This document shows positions 26,100 to 34,409 of a stretch of DNA of 64,000 nt, in pieces. A program made the translations under genes and the position numbers. The stretch's first letter is position 1. Each line of letters opens with the position of its first letter. Location: positions 1,178,001-1,242,000 of the forward strand of contig NZ_CP016777.1 in the NCBI RefSeq assembly GCF_002288225.1. The letters are read 5' to 3'. The notes beneath the pieces are model-generated. The model saw only the letters and a program-made list of their open reading frames with translations, was not told the DNA's origin and searched no databases. The DNA comes from Candidatus Planktophila dulcis (lineage in GTDB: Bacteria; Actinomycetota; Actinomycetes; Nanopelagicales; Nanopelagicaceae).

Positions 26100-26807
26100 A
26101 TGACAACTCGTAAACGCATCTCCCTCATTGCCCTTCTCTCCATTGCTGTGGCAGGTGTGATCTCACCTTCTGCTCATGCAGCAGCCACTCGCTACATCAC
26201 AGTCTCGGCGCAAGGCACAGTCAAAGTTGTCCCAGATGCAGTGCGCATTAACGCAACTGCCACATCCGTTGCTGCAACAAGCAAAGAAGCACTCGCTGCC
26301 ACTGCAAAGACTGCAACCGCCGTGCGGGCTGCGTTGAAAACAGCAAAGATTGATACGAAAGATATTGCAACTCAGAGCGTTAGCGTCTATCCAGAGTACA
26401 AATACACCAACGATGGCGGCTCTACTCTGACTGGCTACCGTGGATCACAATCCTTCACCATTACCGTGCGAGCTGCAGATACTGCTGGATCACTCGTTGA
26501 TGCACTTGTTGCAGCAGGTGGAGATAACTTGCAGATCAATGGAGCAACTCCGTTTGTTCTTGATTCCACAAAGTCACTAGAAGCTGCTCGTGCTGCTGCA
26601 GTAAAGAGTGCGAAAGCAAAGGCAACATCGTATGCAAAGTTGATGGGTGTAAAGCTTGGCAAAGTGAATTACCTCGTTGAAAACTCTGCTCCAACAAATT
26701 ACACACCTGTGATGGCTGTTGCTAAAGCAGAATCAGATGCAACGGTGATTGATTTAGGTCAGCAAGATGTGAGCATCTCTGTCACTGTGCAGTGGTCGCT
26801 GCTCTAA
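26100..26807 (+). CDS. Secreted SIMPL-domain (DUF541) protein
   Basis: A 235-residue exported protein. A signal peptide (about residues 1-28, with the AHAAATRY cleavage region) precedes one SIMPL domain beginning YITVSAQGTVKVVPDAVRI, with TKDIATQSVSVYPEYKY and the AKAKATSYAKLMGVKLGKV helix that marks the family. The biochemical role of SIMPL proteins is poorly known; some are periplasmic or outer-surface proteins. Transcription likely starts at or near the ATG. Confidence 0.88.
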   Translation: MTTRKRISLIALLSIAVAGVISPSAHAAATRYITVSAQGTVKVVPDAVRINATATSVAATSKEALAATAKTATAVRAALKTAKIDTKDIATQSVSVYPEYKYTNDGGSTLTGYRGSQSFTITVRAADTAGSLVDALVAAGGDNLQINGATPFVLDSTKSLEAARAAAVKSAKAKATSYAKLMGVKLGKVNYLVENSAPTNYTPVMAVAKAESDATVIDLGQQDVSISVTVQWSLL

Positions 26808-26810
26808 AAG

Positions 26811-26844
26811 AAGCCATTTTCATCCCTCTATCTAGGGGCTTTTT
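26811..26844 (+). terminator. Possible intrinsic terminator after the SIMPL gene
   Basis: AAGCC and CCT pair with AGG and GGCTT across a bulged stem, followed by a run of T. The bulge makes it weak; position 4 nt after the stop codon supports it. Confidence 0.35.
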
Positions 26845-26852
26845 CACCGAGT

Positions 26853-26881
26853 TTGGTCGTGCACGCTTAAGAAGGTACGAT
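26853..26881 (+). promoter_or_regulatory. Promoter of the tRNA-Glu/tRNA-Asp unit
   Basis: TTGGTC (26853-26858), 17-bp spacer, TACGAT (26876-26881). The predicted start is about 8-9 nt before tRNA-Glu. It is the clearest sigma70-type promoter in the window. Confidence 0.65.
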
Positions 26882-26896
26882 TTGCGAGCCTCAAAC

Positions 26897-26969
26897 GTCC
26901 CCATCGTCTAGGGGCCTAGGACATCGCCCTTTCACGGCGGTAACACGGGTTCGAATCCCGTTGGGGGCA
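26897..26969 (+). tRNA. tRNA-Glu (anticodon UUC)
   Basis: A 73-nt cloverleaf: acceptor GTCCCCA with TGGGGGC and discriminator A, anticodon loop CTTTCAC (anticodon TTC), T loop GTTCGAAT. CCA is not encoded. Confidence 0.95.
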
Positions 26970-27015
26970 CGCTTCGAAAGAAGAGAAAAATGGTCGAACG
27001 CATGTAAATGTGTAA

Positions 27016-27089
27016 GGCCCGGTAGCGCAGTTGGTTAGCGCGCCGCCCTGTCACGGCGGAGGTCGCGGGTTCAAGTCCCGTCCGGGTCG
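27016..27089 (+). tRNA. tRNA-Asp (anticodon GUC)
   Basis: A 74-nt cloverleaf: acceptor GGCCCGG with CCGGGTC and discriminator G, D arm AGCGCAGTTGGTTAGCGC, anticodon loop CTGTCAC (anticodon GTC). It lies 46 nt after tRNA-Glu and is probably in the same transcript. Confidence 0.95.
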
Positions 27090-27092
27090 CGA

Positions 27093-27126
27093 AAGAAGAG
27101 AGTGTCCACACGCTCTCTTCTTTTTT
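27093..27126 (+). terminator. Intrinsic terminator after tRNA-Asp
   Basis: AAGAAGAGAG pairs perfectly with CTCTCTTCTT, extended by three inner pairs around a CCAC loop, followed by TTTTTT. Strong hairpin plus T run. Confidence 0.85.
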
Positions 27127-27154
27127 AACTACAGCAGGATCACAACTACATATT

Positions 27155-27228
27155 GGCTCGGTAGCTCAGTTGGTACGAGCGCGCGACTGAAAATCGTGAG
27201 GTCGACAGTTCGATCCTGTCCCGAGCCA
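27155..27228 (+). tRNA. tRNA-Phe (anticodon GAA)
   Basis: A 74-nt cloverleaf: acceptor GGCTCGG with CCGAGCC and discriminator A, anticodon loop CTGAAAA (anticodon GAA), T arm GACAG-TTCGATC-CTGTC. It is separated from tRNA-Asp by the terminator, so it needs its own promoter. Confidence 0.95.
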
Positions 27229-27251
27229 CAAGTAATAGACCGAGAAGTGAT

Positions 27252-27542
27252 TTACAAAAGTGTGGGCTCGCCCATCAGCTCTTCAAGCTTTGCTTGGAGA
27301 GTTTTTTCATCTCCCTCTACCAAGAGCCTCTTATCGCGTCCAAGTTCACCAAAGACGATGGTGAAATCACGAGCACGCAGATTAAATGCATTCGCTAACT
27401 CTTTGATCACTGCTTGATTTGCCTTGCCATCAATTGCTGGGGCTTGAACAGCAACTACTAACCGTGGGGGCTCTCCAACACTTCCGCCAACTTTATTTCG
27501 CGAAGTATTGGGACGAACTCTAATTTCTAGAAGAAAGGGCAC
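27252..27542 (-). CDS. DUF167 (YggU-family) protein
   Basis: A 96-residue small alpha/beta protein with the family core LEIRVRPNTSRNKVGG at the N-terminus and VVAVQAPAIDGKANQAVIKELANAF in the middle, followed by IVFGELGRDKRLLVEG. Function is unknown across the family. The start is a GTG at 27542, just after the DUF5302 gene; no good ribosome site is seen. Confidence 0.88.
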   Translation of the reverse strand: MPFLLEIRVRPNTSRNKVGGSVGEPPRLVVAVQAPAIDGKANQAVIKELANAFNLRARDFTIVFGELGRDKRLLVEGDEKTLQAKLEELMGEPTLL

Positions 27543-27556
27543 TACCTAAAGAAAAT

Positions 27557-27748
27557 TTAGCCTGCAGAGCCAGAACCTGAAGGTCCTGCCTTGCGCTGAA
27601 CTTGTGGAGCGCCACCGCTGCGTTGTCCGCCGCGAATCTTTGAACCACCTTCAGAATGTGTTTGAGTGCCTGGAGCGCCCTTCTTATTCTTCTTTGCTTC
27701 AAGGGCAGCAAGCATTCTTGCTTTTACATCATCATTCTTATCAGCCAT
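27557..27748 (-). CDS. DUF5302-like small basic protein
   Basis: A 63-residue protein beginning MADKNDDVKARMLAALEAKK and continuing as a Gly/Ser/Lys-rich disordered tail. The pattern (short amphipathic helix, then a disordered Gly-rich tail) matches the actinobacterial DUF5302 family; function is unknown. A TAGACT hexamer 6 nt before the ATG predicts a leaderless mRNA. Confidence 0.75.
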   Translation of the reverse strand: MADKNDDVKARMLAALEAKKNKKGAPGTQTHSEGGSKIRGGQRSGGAPQVQRKAGPSGSGSAG

Positions 27749-27754
27749 GGTGTG

Positions 27755-27760
27755 AGTCTA
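27755..27760 (-). promoter_or_regulatory. -10 element of the DUF5302 gene, overlapping the upstream stop codon
   Basis: TAGACT on the minus strand ends 6 nt (CACACC) before the ATG at 27748. Its first three bases are the TAG stop (27758-27760) of the MraY-like gene. Confidence 0.55.
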
Positions 27761-28798
27761 CCCCTCAGATGGAATTCGTAAGAAATAGACGAGCTTTGCC
27801 AGCCAGAGCGCTGCTCCAACGATAATCAATGGAACTCCATAGGTATCAGGCCAGGTATAGATAGAGATAGCGATCAAGCCATAGAAGGCTGCAAGTCCCC
27901 ACAGGGTGAAAGCTGTTATTCGACGATTAAGACCTTTGCGCATCAATCGATGAGATAGGTGATCGCGTCCACCTTGGAAAGGTGAGATGCCTCGATAAAG
28001 GCGTGAAATAACGGCGACAGTGGTGTCCAAGATTGGGGTTGCCATCAGAAAGAGTGGAATCGCAAGTGACTTATAAGAAGGAACAACACCAGGGCTGAGG
28101 CGAATCGTTAATACAGAGATGATGATGCCAAGGAAGAGCGAACCCGCATCTCCCATATAGATCTTTGCAGGATGGCGGTTCCAGATGAGAAATCCTGCTG
28201 TGGCACCTGCTGTCACAATCGCAAGTGCGCTGACCAATATCTGCTGGCGGTCATAGGCAATAAAGAAGAGGAAGAAGGTAATAACGGCGACAGTTCCTGC
28301 TGCCCCTCCATCGTGATTATCAAAGAAGTTAATCGAATTACAGACTCCCACAATCCATAACACGGTGATGAAGTAATTCAGGAGATGGTTATTAAAGGCA
28401 AAGCCCATAGTGTCTGTGACAGTCAAAATGACTGCAACGATAATTCCGGTGAAGGTCTGTGCAACAAGGCGTGGCCAAGGCTCCAGGCCTTTCAGGTCAT
28501 CCCAGAGACCCATCCCTGAGATTGCCATTGCCGGAACTAAGACAAAGCTTGCCAACTTAAAAGTTTGCACGGAGAAATCAACTGCAAGAAGTGAGCCATA
28601 GGATGCTGCAACGATTCCCACCGCAATAGCCACGCCACCTAAATAAGGAACGGGCTCTTTCTGTGCTTTGCGCGCAAGAGTGGGCGCATCAACTGCATCA
28701 AGGCGCAGAGCGAGTTGGCGAATCGGTGGGGTAATGAGGCCAACAAAAATCAGAGTGAGGAAACCCAGTAAGAAAAATTGCTCGATGGAATAATTCAT
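27758..28798 (-). CDS. MraY/WecA/TagO-family polyprenyl-phosphate sugar-1-phosphate transferase
   Basis: Starts assembly of a lipid-linked cell-surface glycan by moving an N-acetylhexosamine-1-phosphate to undecaprenyl or decaprenyl phosphate. The 346-residue protein has about ten or eleven membrane segments, NFFDNHDGGAAG (catalytic Asp region, DNHDG in place of DNMDG), KIYMGDAGSLFLG, and GGRDHLSHRL in the last cytoplasmic loop. The family layout favours WecA/TagO rather than MraY. It is 15 nt downstream of bldC; a TAATCT hexamer at 28811-28816 lies 12 nt before the ATG. Confidence 0.9.
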   Translation of the reverse strand: MNYSIEQFFLLGFLTLIFVGLITPPIRQLALRLDAVDAPTLARKAQKEPVPYLGGVAIAVGIVAASYGSLLAVDFSVQTFKLASFVLVPAMAISGMGLWDDLKGLEPWPRLVAQTFTGIIVAVILTVTDTMGFAFNNHLLNYFITVLWIVGVCNSINFFDNHDGGAAGTVAVITFFLFFIAYDRQQILVSALAIVTAGATAGFLIWNRHPAKIYMGDAGSLFLGIIISVLTIRLSPGVVPSYKSLAIPLFLMATPILDTTVAVISRLYRGISPFQGGRDHLSHRLMRKGLNRRITAFTLWGLAAFYGLIAISIYTWPDTYGVPLIIVGAALWLAKLVYFLRIPSEG

Positions 28799-28813
28799 GG
28801 TGTTACAGAAAGA

Positions 28814-29011
28814 TTAGTTCTGTGCCTTGAAGTAATTTGTGCGAAGTTCATCAACTTCAGATTTACGATATCTGCGGTGACCACCTAATGTGCGGATGGA
28901 GGTGAGCTTTCCTGCCTTTGCCCAACGAGTTACTGTCTTGGGATCGACTCCGAATAAATCAGCGACTTCACGAGGAGTCAGCAAAACTTCTGCATCAGGC
29001 AGACGATTCAT
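28814..29011 (-). CDS. bldC: BldC-family MerR-like DNA-binding regulator
   Basis: A 65-residue single-domain regulator with a winged HTH: LLTPREVADLFGVDPKTVTRWAKAGKL then SIRTLGGHRRYRKSEVDELR. This matches Streptomyces BldC, which binds direct repeats cooperatively to control developmental genes, although this genome belongs to a lineage not expected to sporulate. The ATG at 29011 is chosen because GGGAG lies upstream; the open frame has a GTG at 29023 that overlaps this ribosome site. Confidence 0.93.
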   Translation of the reverse strand: MNRLPDAEVLLTPREVADLFGVDPKTVTRWAKAGKLTSIRTLGGHRRYRKSEVDELRTNYFKAQN

Positions 29012-29136
29012 ATGCTCTCCCACAAAGTTCGCTCATTGGAGTGTGGACTGAAATGTCCGTTTTGCTCCGTAATGACGGGAAGTATTCCCCACCACTACCG
29101 CTGATGGCAATACCGCAGCAGATGAATAAATGAGCG
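29012..29136. other. bldC upstream region
   Basis: This 125-bp gap before bldC holds no gene I can support. It contains a 15-bp string, GAATAAATGAGCGCT at 29124-29138, that is identical to one upstream of the NlpC/P60 gene (12659-12673). No clear -35/-10 pair is seen. Confidence 0.4.
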
Positions 29137-29952
29137 CTAGATAGCTGATTCGAAGGCCTGAACGCCGCGCCAACGGCTCACAAGACGCTCATATCCCTGT
29201 CCTGCAACTGATCCATCCCCTGCCGAGAGTCCAGACAAGCTAAATGCCACATCTTCAATAGATGAATCTTCATTAATTCCATCAAGGCCTGCTGCGCGCA
29301 GTGATGAATCGAGATAGGCAGCTAACCCACCGTAATCGAGTTCCACCAGTGATTGGGGATGAAAGAGTTCAAGCCAATCAATCATATTTTCAATCTCTTG
29401 CTCGACAGGGCCTTGCCCAAATGCACCTAACACAATTTCGTGGGATGCAAGTGAGCGCTCACGCGCCTTTGCCATCGTGGTGCGAGCAAAAGAATAAGGT
29501 CCATCATCATCTTCTCCACGCACTCGCTCATCGGGAGTGAAGATGGAGAACCAGCGTGGAGGAATAATCCAATTTTCGGTAATGATGTGGGGAACGCGAT
29601 CTTCCAATAAATCAACGCCGGTGGTAATTACCTCTTCGAGTGATGGTGGAATAAAAAATGGAGTAATCGATGATGGAAGTGATTCCTTGAAATCATCCAG
29701 TGCTGCCCAGCAACGAGTTGCAGTCGACCATGGTGAGACATAACGAATGCCATTGATGTCGAGAACATGTGCTCCATCAGGGCGAACTGCTGGTGGTTCA
29801 GGAAAAACTAAACGGCGGAGTGCGAGCGCCTGCTCCTCTTTGCGTGAATCGATATTTGCATCAATATTCTGCCAACGAATTCGGTCGACAGGTTCAAATG
29901 CAGAAAGTGGTTCGTAGATACGAAGGGATGCAACGTACGGGGTTGGTCTCAC
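29137..29952 (-). CDS. Conserved-looking protein of unknown function beside bldC
   Basis: A 271-residue soluble protein with no signal peptide or membrane segment. It is rich in Trp and Pro in the first two thirds (SPWSTATRCWAALDDF, ENWIIPPRWFSIFTPDERV), and ends in an acidic/Gly region and a SGLSAGDGSVAGQGYERLVSRWRG helix. I do not recognise a catalytic motif. It starts with GTG overlapping the DUF3073 stop as GTGA, so the two are translationally coupled, and it lies upstream of bldC in the same direction. Confidence 0.8.
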   Translation of the reverse strand: MRPTPYVASLRIYEPLSAFEPVDRIRWQNIDANIDSRKEEQALALRRLVFPEPPAVRPDGAHVLDINGIRYVSPWSTATRCWAALDDFKESLPSSITPFFIPPSLEEVITTGVDLLEDRVPHIITENWIIPPRWFSIFTPDERVRGEDDDGPYSFARTTMAKARERSLASHEIVLGAFGQGPVEQEIENMIDWLELFHPQSLVELDYGGLAAYLDSSLRAAGLDGINEDSSIEDVAFSLSGLSAGDGSVAGQGYERLVSRWRGVQAFESAI

Positions 29953-30125
29953 GCTCGTGGGATGTAATTACCTTCAGCAAAGGGATCGTCATCATCCTGA
30001 TTCTGCTGATTAGGAACATCACCGTGGAGTTCCTTGGTGAGGCGATCGAGATCCATCTCTTGAGAGTTGTACTTCAAATCGCGAGCAACCTTGGTTTGTT
30101 TTGCTTTTGCACGGCCGCGACCCAT
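29949..30125 (-). CDS. DUF3073 small protein
   Basis: A 58-residue protein found by reading the minus strand. It begins MGRGRAKAKQTKVARDLKYN and continues DLDRLTKELHGD, an acidic DDDDP run and FAEGNYIPRA. This is the actinobacterial DUF3073 family; function is unknown, with a basic N-terminus and acidic C-terminus. AGGAGG lies at good spacing before the ATG. Confidence 0.88.
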   Translation of the reverse strand: MGRGRAKAKQTKVARDLKYNSQEMDLDRLTKELHGDVPNQQNQDDDDPFAEGNYIPRA

Positions 30126-30167
30126 GGGCGACCTCCTTACGAATAGCTAATGTGTCAGACGCGTAGG

Positions 30168-31556
30168 TTATCGCGCCTGGCCACTTGACTCCAAAGCAAC
30201 GGCAAATGAGCCTGTTTTGAGCCTATGGCGCAGGGCGAAGTAGCCCATGACCTGCAGGAAGACGCTCAGGGTCATCGTAGGGATGCGAAAGCGGTGGTCC
30301 CCGATCGTTCCCATGGCCACAAGCCAGGAGATCACGACAGGAATGAATGAGGCGTAGGCCAAATTGGCGTAGATGCCCTTCATAGAGCGCAGCCAGAAGA
30401 ATCCCATGAAGAAGAGTGAGATACAGCCGATTACCCAGAAGAATGAAATTCCGCGCCCTACTGATTTATAGACCAAATCATTTCCAGATTGGCTGCCCTT
30501 AGCAATATTCACAATCGGATTGACCTTAAGCCATGGATTTCGTGCCATTGTTCCGTTACCCAGTGGACCTGACCACGGCGTCCAATAGAACCAAGCCTTA
30601 TTGATGAAGAGACGAATTGATTTACCAGGGTGGGTGGCATACCACTTGATCACACACTTAACAACATCGTTATCAGTTGTCGCTGTTGCAGGTGGTGTTG
30701 GTTCGCATGGAATATCAGGACCAGTACGAGCATAACCACCTTGGGTTTCATCCCCTGCACCGATGCGCATCGTCACGCCAAGGTTTGTTGAGATGACAGC
30801 CTTATCAATGGATTTGATATTGCGTTGCATCATGATGGCAGGAGCAAGTGTCATCACGCCAATGACTCCAACAAGAATAAGTGCCTGTGCTTTGCGACCT
30901 TTGGTGATGAGCGCCCAGAATGCTGCAATAACGAGTGAGGTGAGAATCCAACGTGGCTGCATAAAGGATGCAAGTGCTGAGAAGAACCCAACTGAGAGCA
31001 CACGCAGAACAAATTGGCGGTCATGGGCACTCTGACATGATTTCATAATCAAGCCAACGACCATCAACATACAAGCTGCAATAGGGCTTTCATATCCAAC
31101 TGCAAGCGAGCTCAGTGAAAGCGTTGGATTAAATGCAAGAGCCAATCCAATAAGGAACATATATGGCTGCAAACGAGTGCCACGCAGCTGCTTCACAAAG
31201 TAATAGCTGGCATAGGCATAGAAAATAGTTTGGGTAAATGCAATGAGGTAAATAACGTGGGCCAATGAAATCTTTGTAAGAATCCAGATAAGAATTGGAT
31301 AACCGGCAGGCCAGTAGGACAAGATGCTCTTATCGCTGAAATAACCTTGCTGAAGTAGGCCATCGACGCCACTTAAGTAATTCTCACCATCTGCGCCAAG
31401 CCATCCACCTAGCACTCCGCCATCGGTGCCTTTGATATTGGCCATGATGATCAGTTTGATGAAGAAGGCAAAGACAGGAATGCCAATCAGGTAGAAGTTA
31501 ATCTTCTTCGCAGATGTTGCCTGCTTCTTCTGTGCGAGCTTGGACTTACTTGCCAT
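30168..31556 (-). CDS. Polytopic membrane protein, GT39/GT-C-like glycosyltransferase
   Basis: A 462-residue protein with a basic N-terminus (MASKSKLAQKKQ) and about ten to twelve membrane segments. The first extracytoplasmic loop carries GGWLGADGENYLSGVDGLLQQGYF, a charged loop that in GT-C enzymes holds the catalytic Asp, followed by YWPAGYPILIWIL. Such proteins move mannose or other sugars from a polyprenyl-phosphate carrier to surface glycans or proteins. Subfamily and substrate are not certain. It follows purM by 6 nt and may be the last gene of the purine transcript. Confidence 0.75.
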   Translation of the reverse strand: MASKSKLAQKKQATSAKKINFYLIGIPVFAFFIKLIIMANIKGTDGGVLGGWLGADGENYLSGVDGLLQQGYFSDKSILSYWPAGYPILIWILTKISLAHVIYLIAFTQTIFYAYASYYFVKQLRGTRLQPYMFLIGLALAFNPTLSLSSLAVGYESPIAACMLMVVGLIMKSCQSAHDRQFVLRVLSVGFFSALASFMQPRWILTSLVIAAFWALITKGRKAQALILVGVIGVMTLAPAIMMQRNIKSIDKAVISTNLGVTMRIGAGDETQGGYARTGPDIPCEPTPPATATTDNDVVKCVIKWYATHPGKSIRLFINKAWFYWTPWSGPLGNGTMARNPWLKVNPIVNIAKGSQSGNDLVYKSVGRGISFFWVIGCISLFFMGFFWLRSMKGIYANLAYASFIPVVISWLVAMGTIGDHRFRIPTMTLSVFLQVMGYFALRHRLKTGSFAVALESSGQAR

Positions 31557-31561
31557 GAAAT

Positions 31562-32620
31562 TTACCCCTTGTAGTCAGATACCAAGTATGAACGAGCGGC
31601 GTCCTTATCTCCAGAAGGCTCAACGACACCAGCAACCCAAGCTGACATTCCACGAGCTGCAAGAGAGCGAAGGACTAGATCTGCAACAGATGGGTCCACC
31701 ACTGCCGACATTCCAATACCGCAATTCCAGGTGCGCTCCATATCTTCTTGTGGCACTGAAGCAACTTCTGCCAAGAATTTAGTGGCTTGTGGAAGTGCCC
31801 ATGTGGATCGGTCGTACTTTGCTGTGAGCCCTGCTGGAATAACGCGAGCGGTGTTATCTGCAAGTCCCCCACCGGTGATGTGGCTGAAAGTGCGTAACTT
31901 TTCACCTTGCGCCTTTATCAGCGCTAAACAATCAAGTGAGTAAATCTCTGTTGGAGTAAGAAGGATTTCACCGAGTGATTGTGAAAACCCTTCGTAGGTC
32001 TTTGCGAGATCAAGTTTCTGTGAGGCAAGGATGTGGCGAATGAGCGAGTATCCATTTGCATGGAATCCACTTGCTGGCATTGCGATGATCAGATCGCCCG
32101 CTTTCACGCGATGTGCTCCAAGCTGCTTATCAGCATCGACTGCACCAGTTGCTGCCCCTGCAATATCAAATTCATCTTCATCTAGTAAACCTGGATGCTC
32201 TGCAGTTTCTCCACCGACGAGTGCGGTTCCTGCCTTGACGCATCCACGTGCAATTCCAGCAACGATATCTGCAATGCGCTCAGGGATAACTTTTCCAACC
32301 GCGATGTAATCAGTCATAAAGAGTGGTTCTGCCCCACATACCACAAGGTCATCGACAACCATCGCAACAAGATCTTCACCGATGGTGTCGTACTTGCCCA
32401 TCGCTCGTGCAATCTCTGTCTTAGTTCCCACTCCATCAGTTGATGTTGCAAGCAGCGGTTGCTTCATCTCCTTCAGTGCTGATGCATCAAAGAGCCCTGC
32501 AAATCCACCGATGCCACCCATGACTTCAGGTCGGGATGCGCGAGCAATCGATGCCTTCATCAGCTCTACTGCGCGATCTCCTGCATCAATATCAACGCCA
32601 GAATCTTTATATGTTGCCAT
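31562..32620 (-). CDS. purM: Phosphoribosylformylglycinamidine cyclo-ligase (AIR synthetase)
   Basis: Closes the imidazole ring in step 5 of purine synthesis. The 352-residue protein has the N-terminal GGIGGFAGLFD and STDGVGTKTEIA signatures, and ALVGGETAEHPG. It shares one base with the purF stop (TAATG). No odd features were seen. Confidence 0.96.
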   Translation of the reverse strand: MATYKDSGVDIDAGDRAVELMKASIARASRPEVMGGIGGFAGLFDASALKEMKQPLLATSTDGVGTKTEIARAMGKYDTIGEDLVAMVVDDLVVCGAEPLFMTDYIAVGKVIPERIADIVAGIARGCVKAGTALVGGETAEHPGLLDEDEFDIAGAATGAVDADKQLGAHRVKAGDLIIAMPASGFHANGYSLIRHILASQKLDLAKTYEGFSQSLGEILLTPTEIYSLDCLALIKAQGEKLRTFSHITGGGLADNTARVIPAGLTAKYDRSTWALPQATKFLAEVASVPQEDMERTWNCGIGMSAVVDPSVADLVLRSLAARGMSAWVAGVVEPSGDKDAARSYLVSDYKG

Positions 32621-34107
32621 TACTTATGAACCTTATCGGTGTGAATATCGGTAACTTCAAGGCGCATCTTGCCTTCAGACATATCTGTAGGAATAGCGAT
32701 GGGATAAACACCTGAGAAGCATGCGCGACAGAGTTTAGATTCTTCAACATTTGTCGCTTCAATCAAACCTTCTTCAGAGACATAGGCCAATGAATCGGCG
32801 CCGATGGAGCGGCGAATCTCTTCCACCTCTAGACCGCTTGCAATAAGTTCTGCGCGAGTTGCAAAGTCGATTCCATAGAAACATGGCCACTTCACAGGAG
32901 GAGATGAAATACGAACGTGAATCTCAAGTGCTCCTGCCTCACGCAACATACGAACTAGCGCGCGCTGTGTATTGCCGCGGACGATCGAGTCATCAACAAC
33001 GATGATGCGCTTGCCCTCAATGATCTCGCGAAGTGGATTGAGCTTTAAGCGAATACCAAGCTGGCGAATTGTCTGTGATGGTTGAATGAAGGTGCGCCCC
33101 ACATAGGAATTCTTCACAAGGCCCAACCCATACGGAATTCCTGATTGCTTTGCATAACCAATAGCTGCAGGAGTTCCAGATTCAGGAACAGGAATAACAA
33201 GATCTGCATCAACAGGTGCTTCAATCGCTAAACGCTGACCAATACGACCGCGCACAGCGTGAATGCTCTGTCCTGCAATCGTTGTATCGGGGCGAGCGAG
33301 ATAGACATATTCAAAGATGCATCCCTTTGGCTCCGGCTTTGCCCACATCTCAGATCGAATTCCATCTTCATTAATTGCTAGAAATTCACCAGGTTCGACT
33401 TCACGCACAAATGCAGCACCGACGATGTCGAGCGCCGCAGATTCAGATGCAACTACCCATCCTCGTTCAAGCTTTCCGATTACAAGCGGGCGCACACCAT
33501 GGCGATCACGCGCTGCATACAAAGTGTGTTCATCCATAAAGACGAGTGAGAAGGCACCCTCTAGTTTTGGCAGAACTGCCATTGCACTTGCTTCAACATT
33601 TTTCTCATCCTGCAGACCAATGAGCGCTGTCATGATTTCAGTATCTGTTGTTGCACCGCGATCATTTTTTGGCACATCTACTTCAAGTTTCTGGACTAAC
33701 TCAGCAAGATCTCCGGTGTTAGTGAGATTCCCATTATGGGCAAGAGCGAGAGTTCCATATTTTGTGGGGCGAAGAGTTGGTTGTGCATTGACCCATGTGC
33801 TGGATCCCGTTGTGCTGTAGCGACAGTGACCGATTGCAAGATTGCCGACAAGGGATGCTAGATCTGTTTCGGTAAATACTTGAGAGACAAGGCCCATATC
33901 TTTATAGACCAAGATGCGTTCGCCATCAGATGTTGCGATACCTGCTGATTCTTGGCCGCGGTGTTGCAGTGCATAAAGACCATAGAAGGTTAACTTTGCG
34001 ACTTCTTCACCCGGTGCCCACACACCAAAGACTCCACATGCATCTTGTGGACCTTTATCGTCTTCAAGAACATTGTGATTTAACAATCCATCGGGGCGAC
34101 GGCTCAT
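32620..34107 (-). CDS. purF: Amidophosphoribosyltransferase
   Basis: First committed step of purine synthesis: PRPP plus glutamine to phosphoribosylamine. The 495-residue precursor carries a propeptide ending before Cys24 (QDACGVFGVW), the N-terminal nucleophile after self-cleavage. The PRPP loop reads IIVVDDSIVRGNT. Cysteines that could bind a 4Fe-4S cluster as in Bacillus PurF are present (CIFEY, WPCFYG, and LCRACFSG near the C-terminus). It overlaps the upstream SCP2-like gene by 4 nt. Confidence 0.96.
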   Translation of the reverse strand: MSRRPDGLLNHNVLEDDKGPQDACGVFGVWAPGEEVAKLTFYGLYALQHRGQESAGIATSDGERILVYKDMGLVSQVFTETDLASLVGNLAIGHCRYSTTGSSTWVNAQPTLRPTKYGTLALAHNGNLTNTGDLAELVQKLEVDVPKNDRGATTDTEIMTALIGLQDEKNVEASAMAVLPKLEGAFSLVFMDEHTLYAARDRHGVRPLVIGKLERGWVVASESAALDIVGAAFVREVEPGEFLAINEDGIRSEMWAKPEPKGCIFEYVYLARPDTTIAGQSIHAVRGRIGQRLAIEAPVDADLVIPVPESGTPAAIGYAKQSGIPYGLGLVKNSYVGRTFIQPSQTIRQLGIRLKLNPLREIIEGKRIIVVDDSIVRGNTQRALVRMLREAGALEIHVRISSPPVKWPCFYGIDFATRAELIASGLEVEEIRRSIGADSLAYVSEEGLIEATNVEESKLCRACFSGVYPIAIPTDMSEGKMRLEVTDIHTDKVHK

Positions 34108-34409
34108 GGGGTCATCCTAAGCGGTAGTAGTTCGGTTAAATCAGCGCGCACACCTGATGCAACTATGAGGCCTTCTGCCATTGCATCCGCCCAGCTTTTC
34201 TCACCACGAGCTAGTGCTAGCCAAGTCTGCGCATCCATCTCAATCACATTAGGAGGAGTTCCACGGGTATGCGTTGGTCCTTCTCCGCATTGCACGGCAG
34301 CATAAGGAGGAATACGGACTTCAATGGCGCGACCAGGTGAGCGCTGCGTCAGCAGAGCAAGAGTCTGCTTCACTTCTGCAAGTACTTCAGGATCGCGCAT
34401 TGACATCAT
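34104..34409 (-). CDS. SCP2-like (sterol carrier family) small protein in the purine operon
   Basis: A 101-residue protein starting [20 protein letters not shown], with a central region [16 protein letters not shown] and [29 protein letters not shown] that resembles the sterol-carrier-protein-2 fold as annotated in actinobacteria between purF and purL. Its ligand and role are unknown. It overlaps purL (34406-34409) and purF (34104-34107) by ATGA, so it is tightly coupled to both. Alternative ATG starts lie one and three codons downstream. Confidence 0.8.
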   Translation of the reverse strand: MMSMRDPEVLAEVKQTLALLTQRSPGRAIEVRIPPYAAVQCGEGPTHTRGTPPNVIEMDAQTWLALARGEKSWADAMAEGLIVASGVRADLTELLPLRMTP

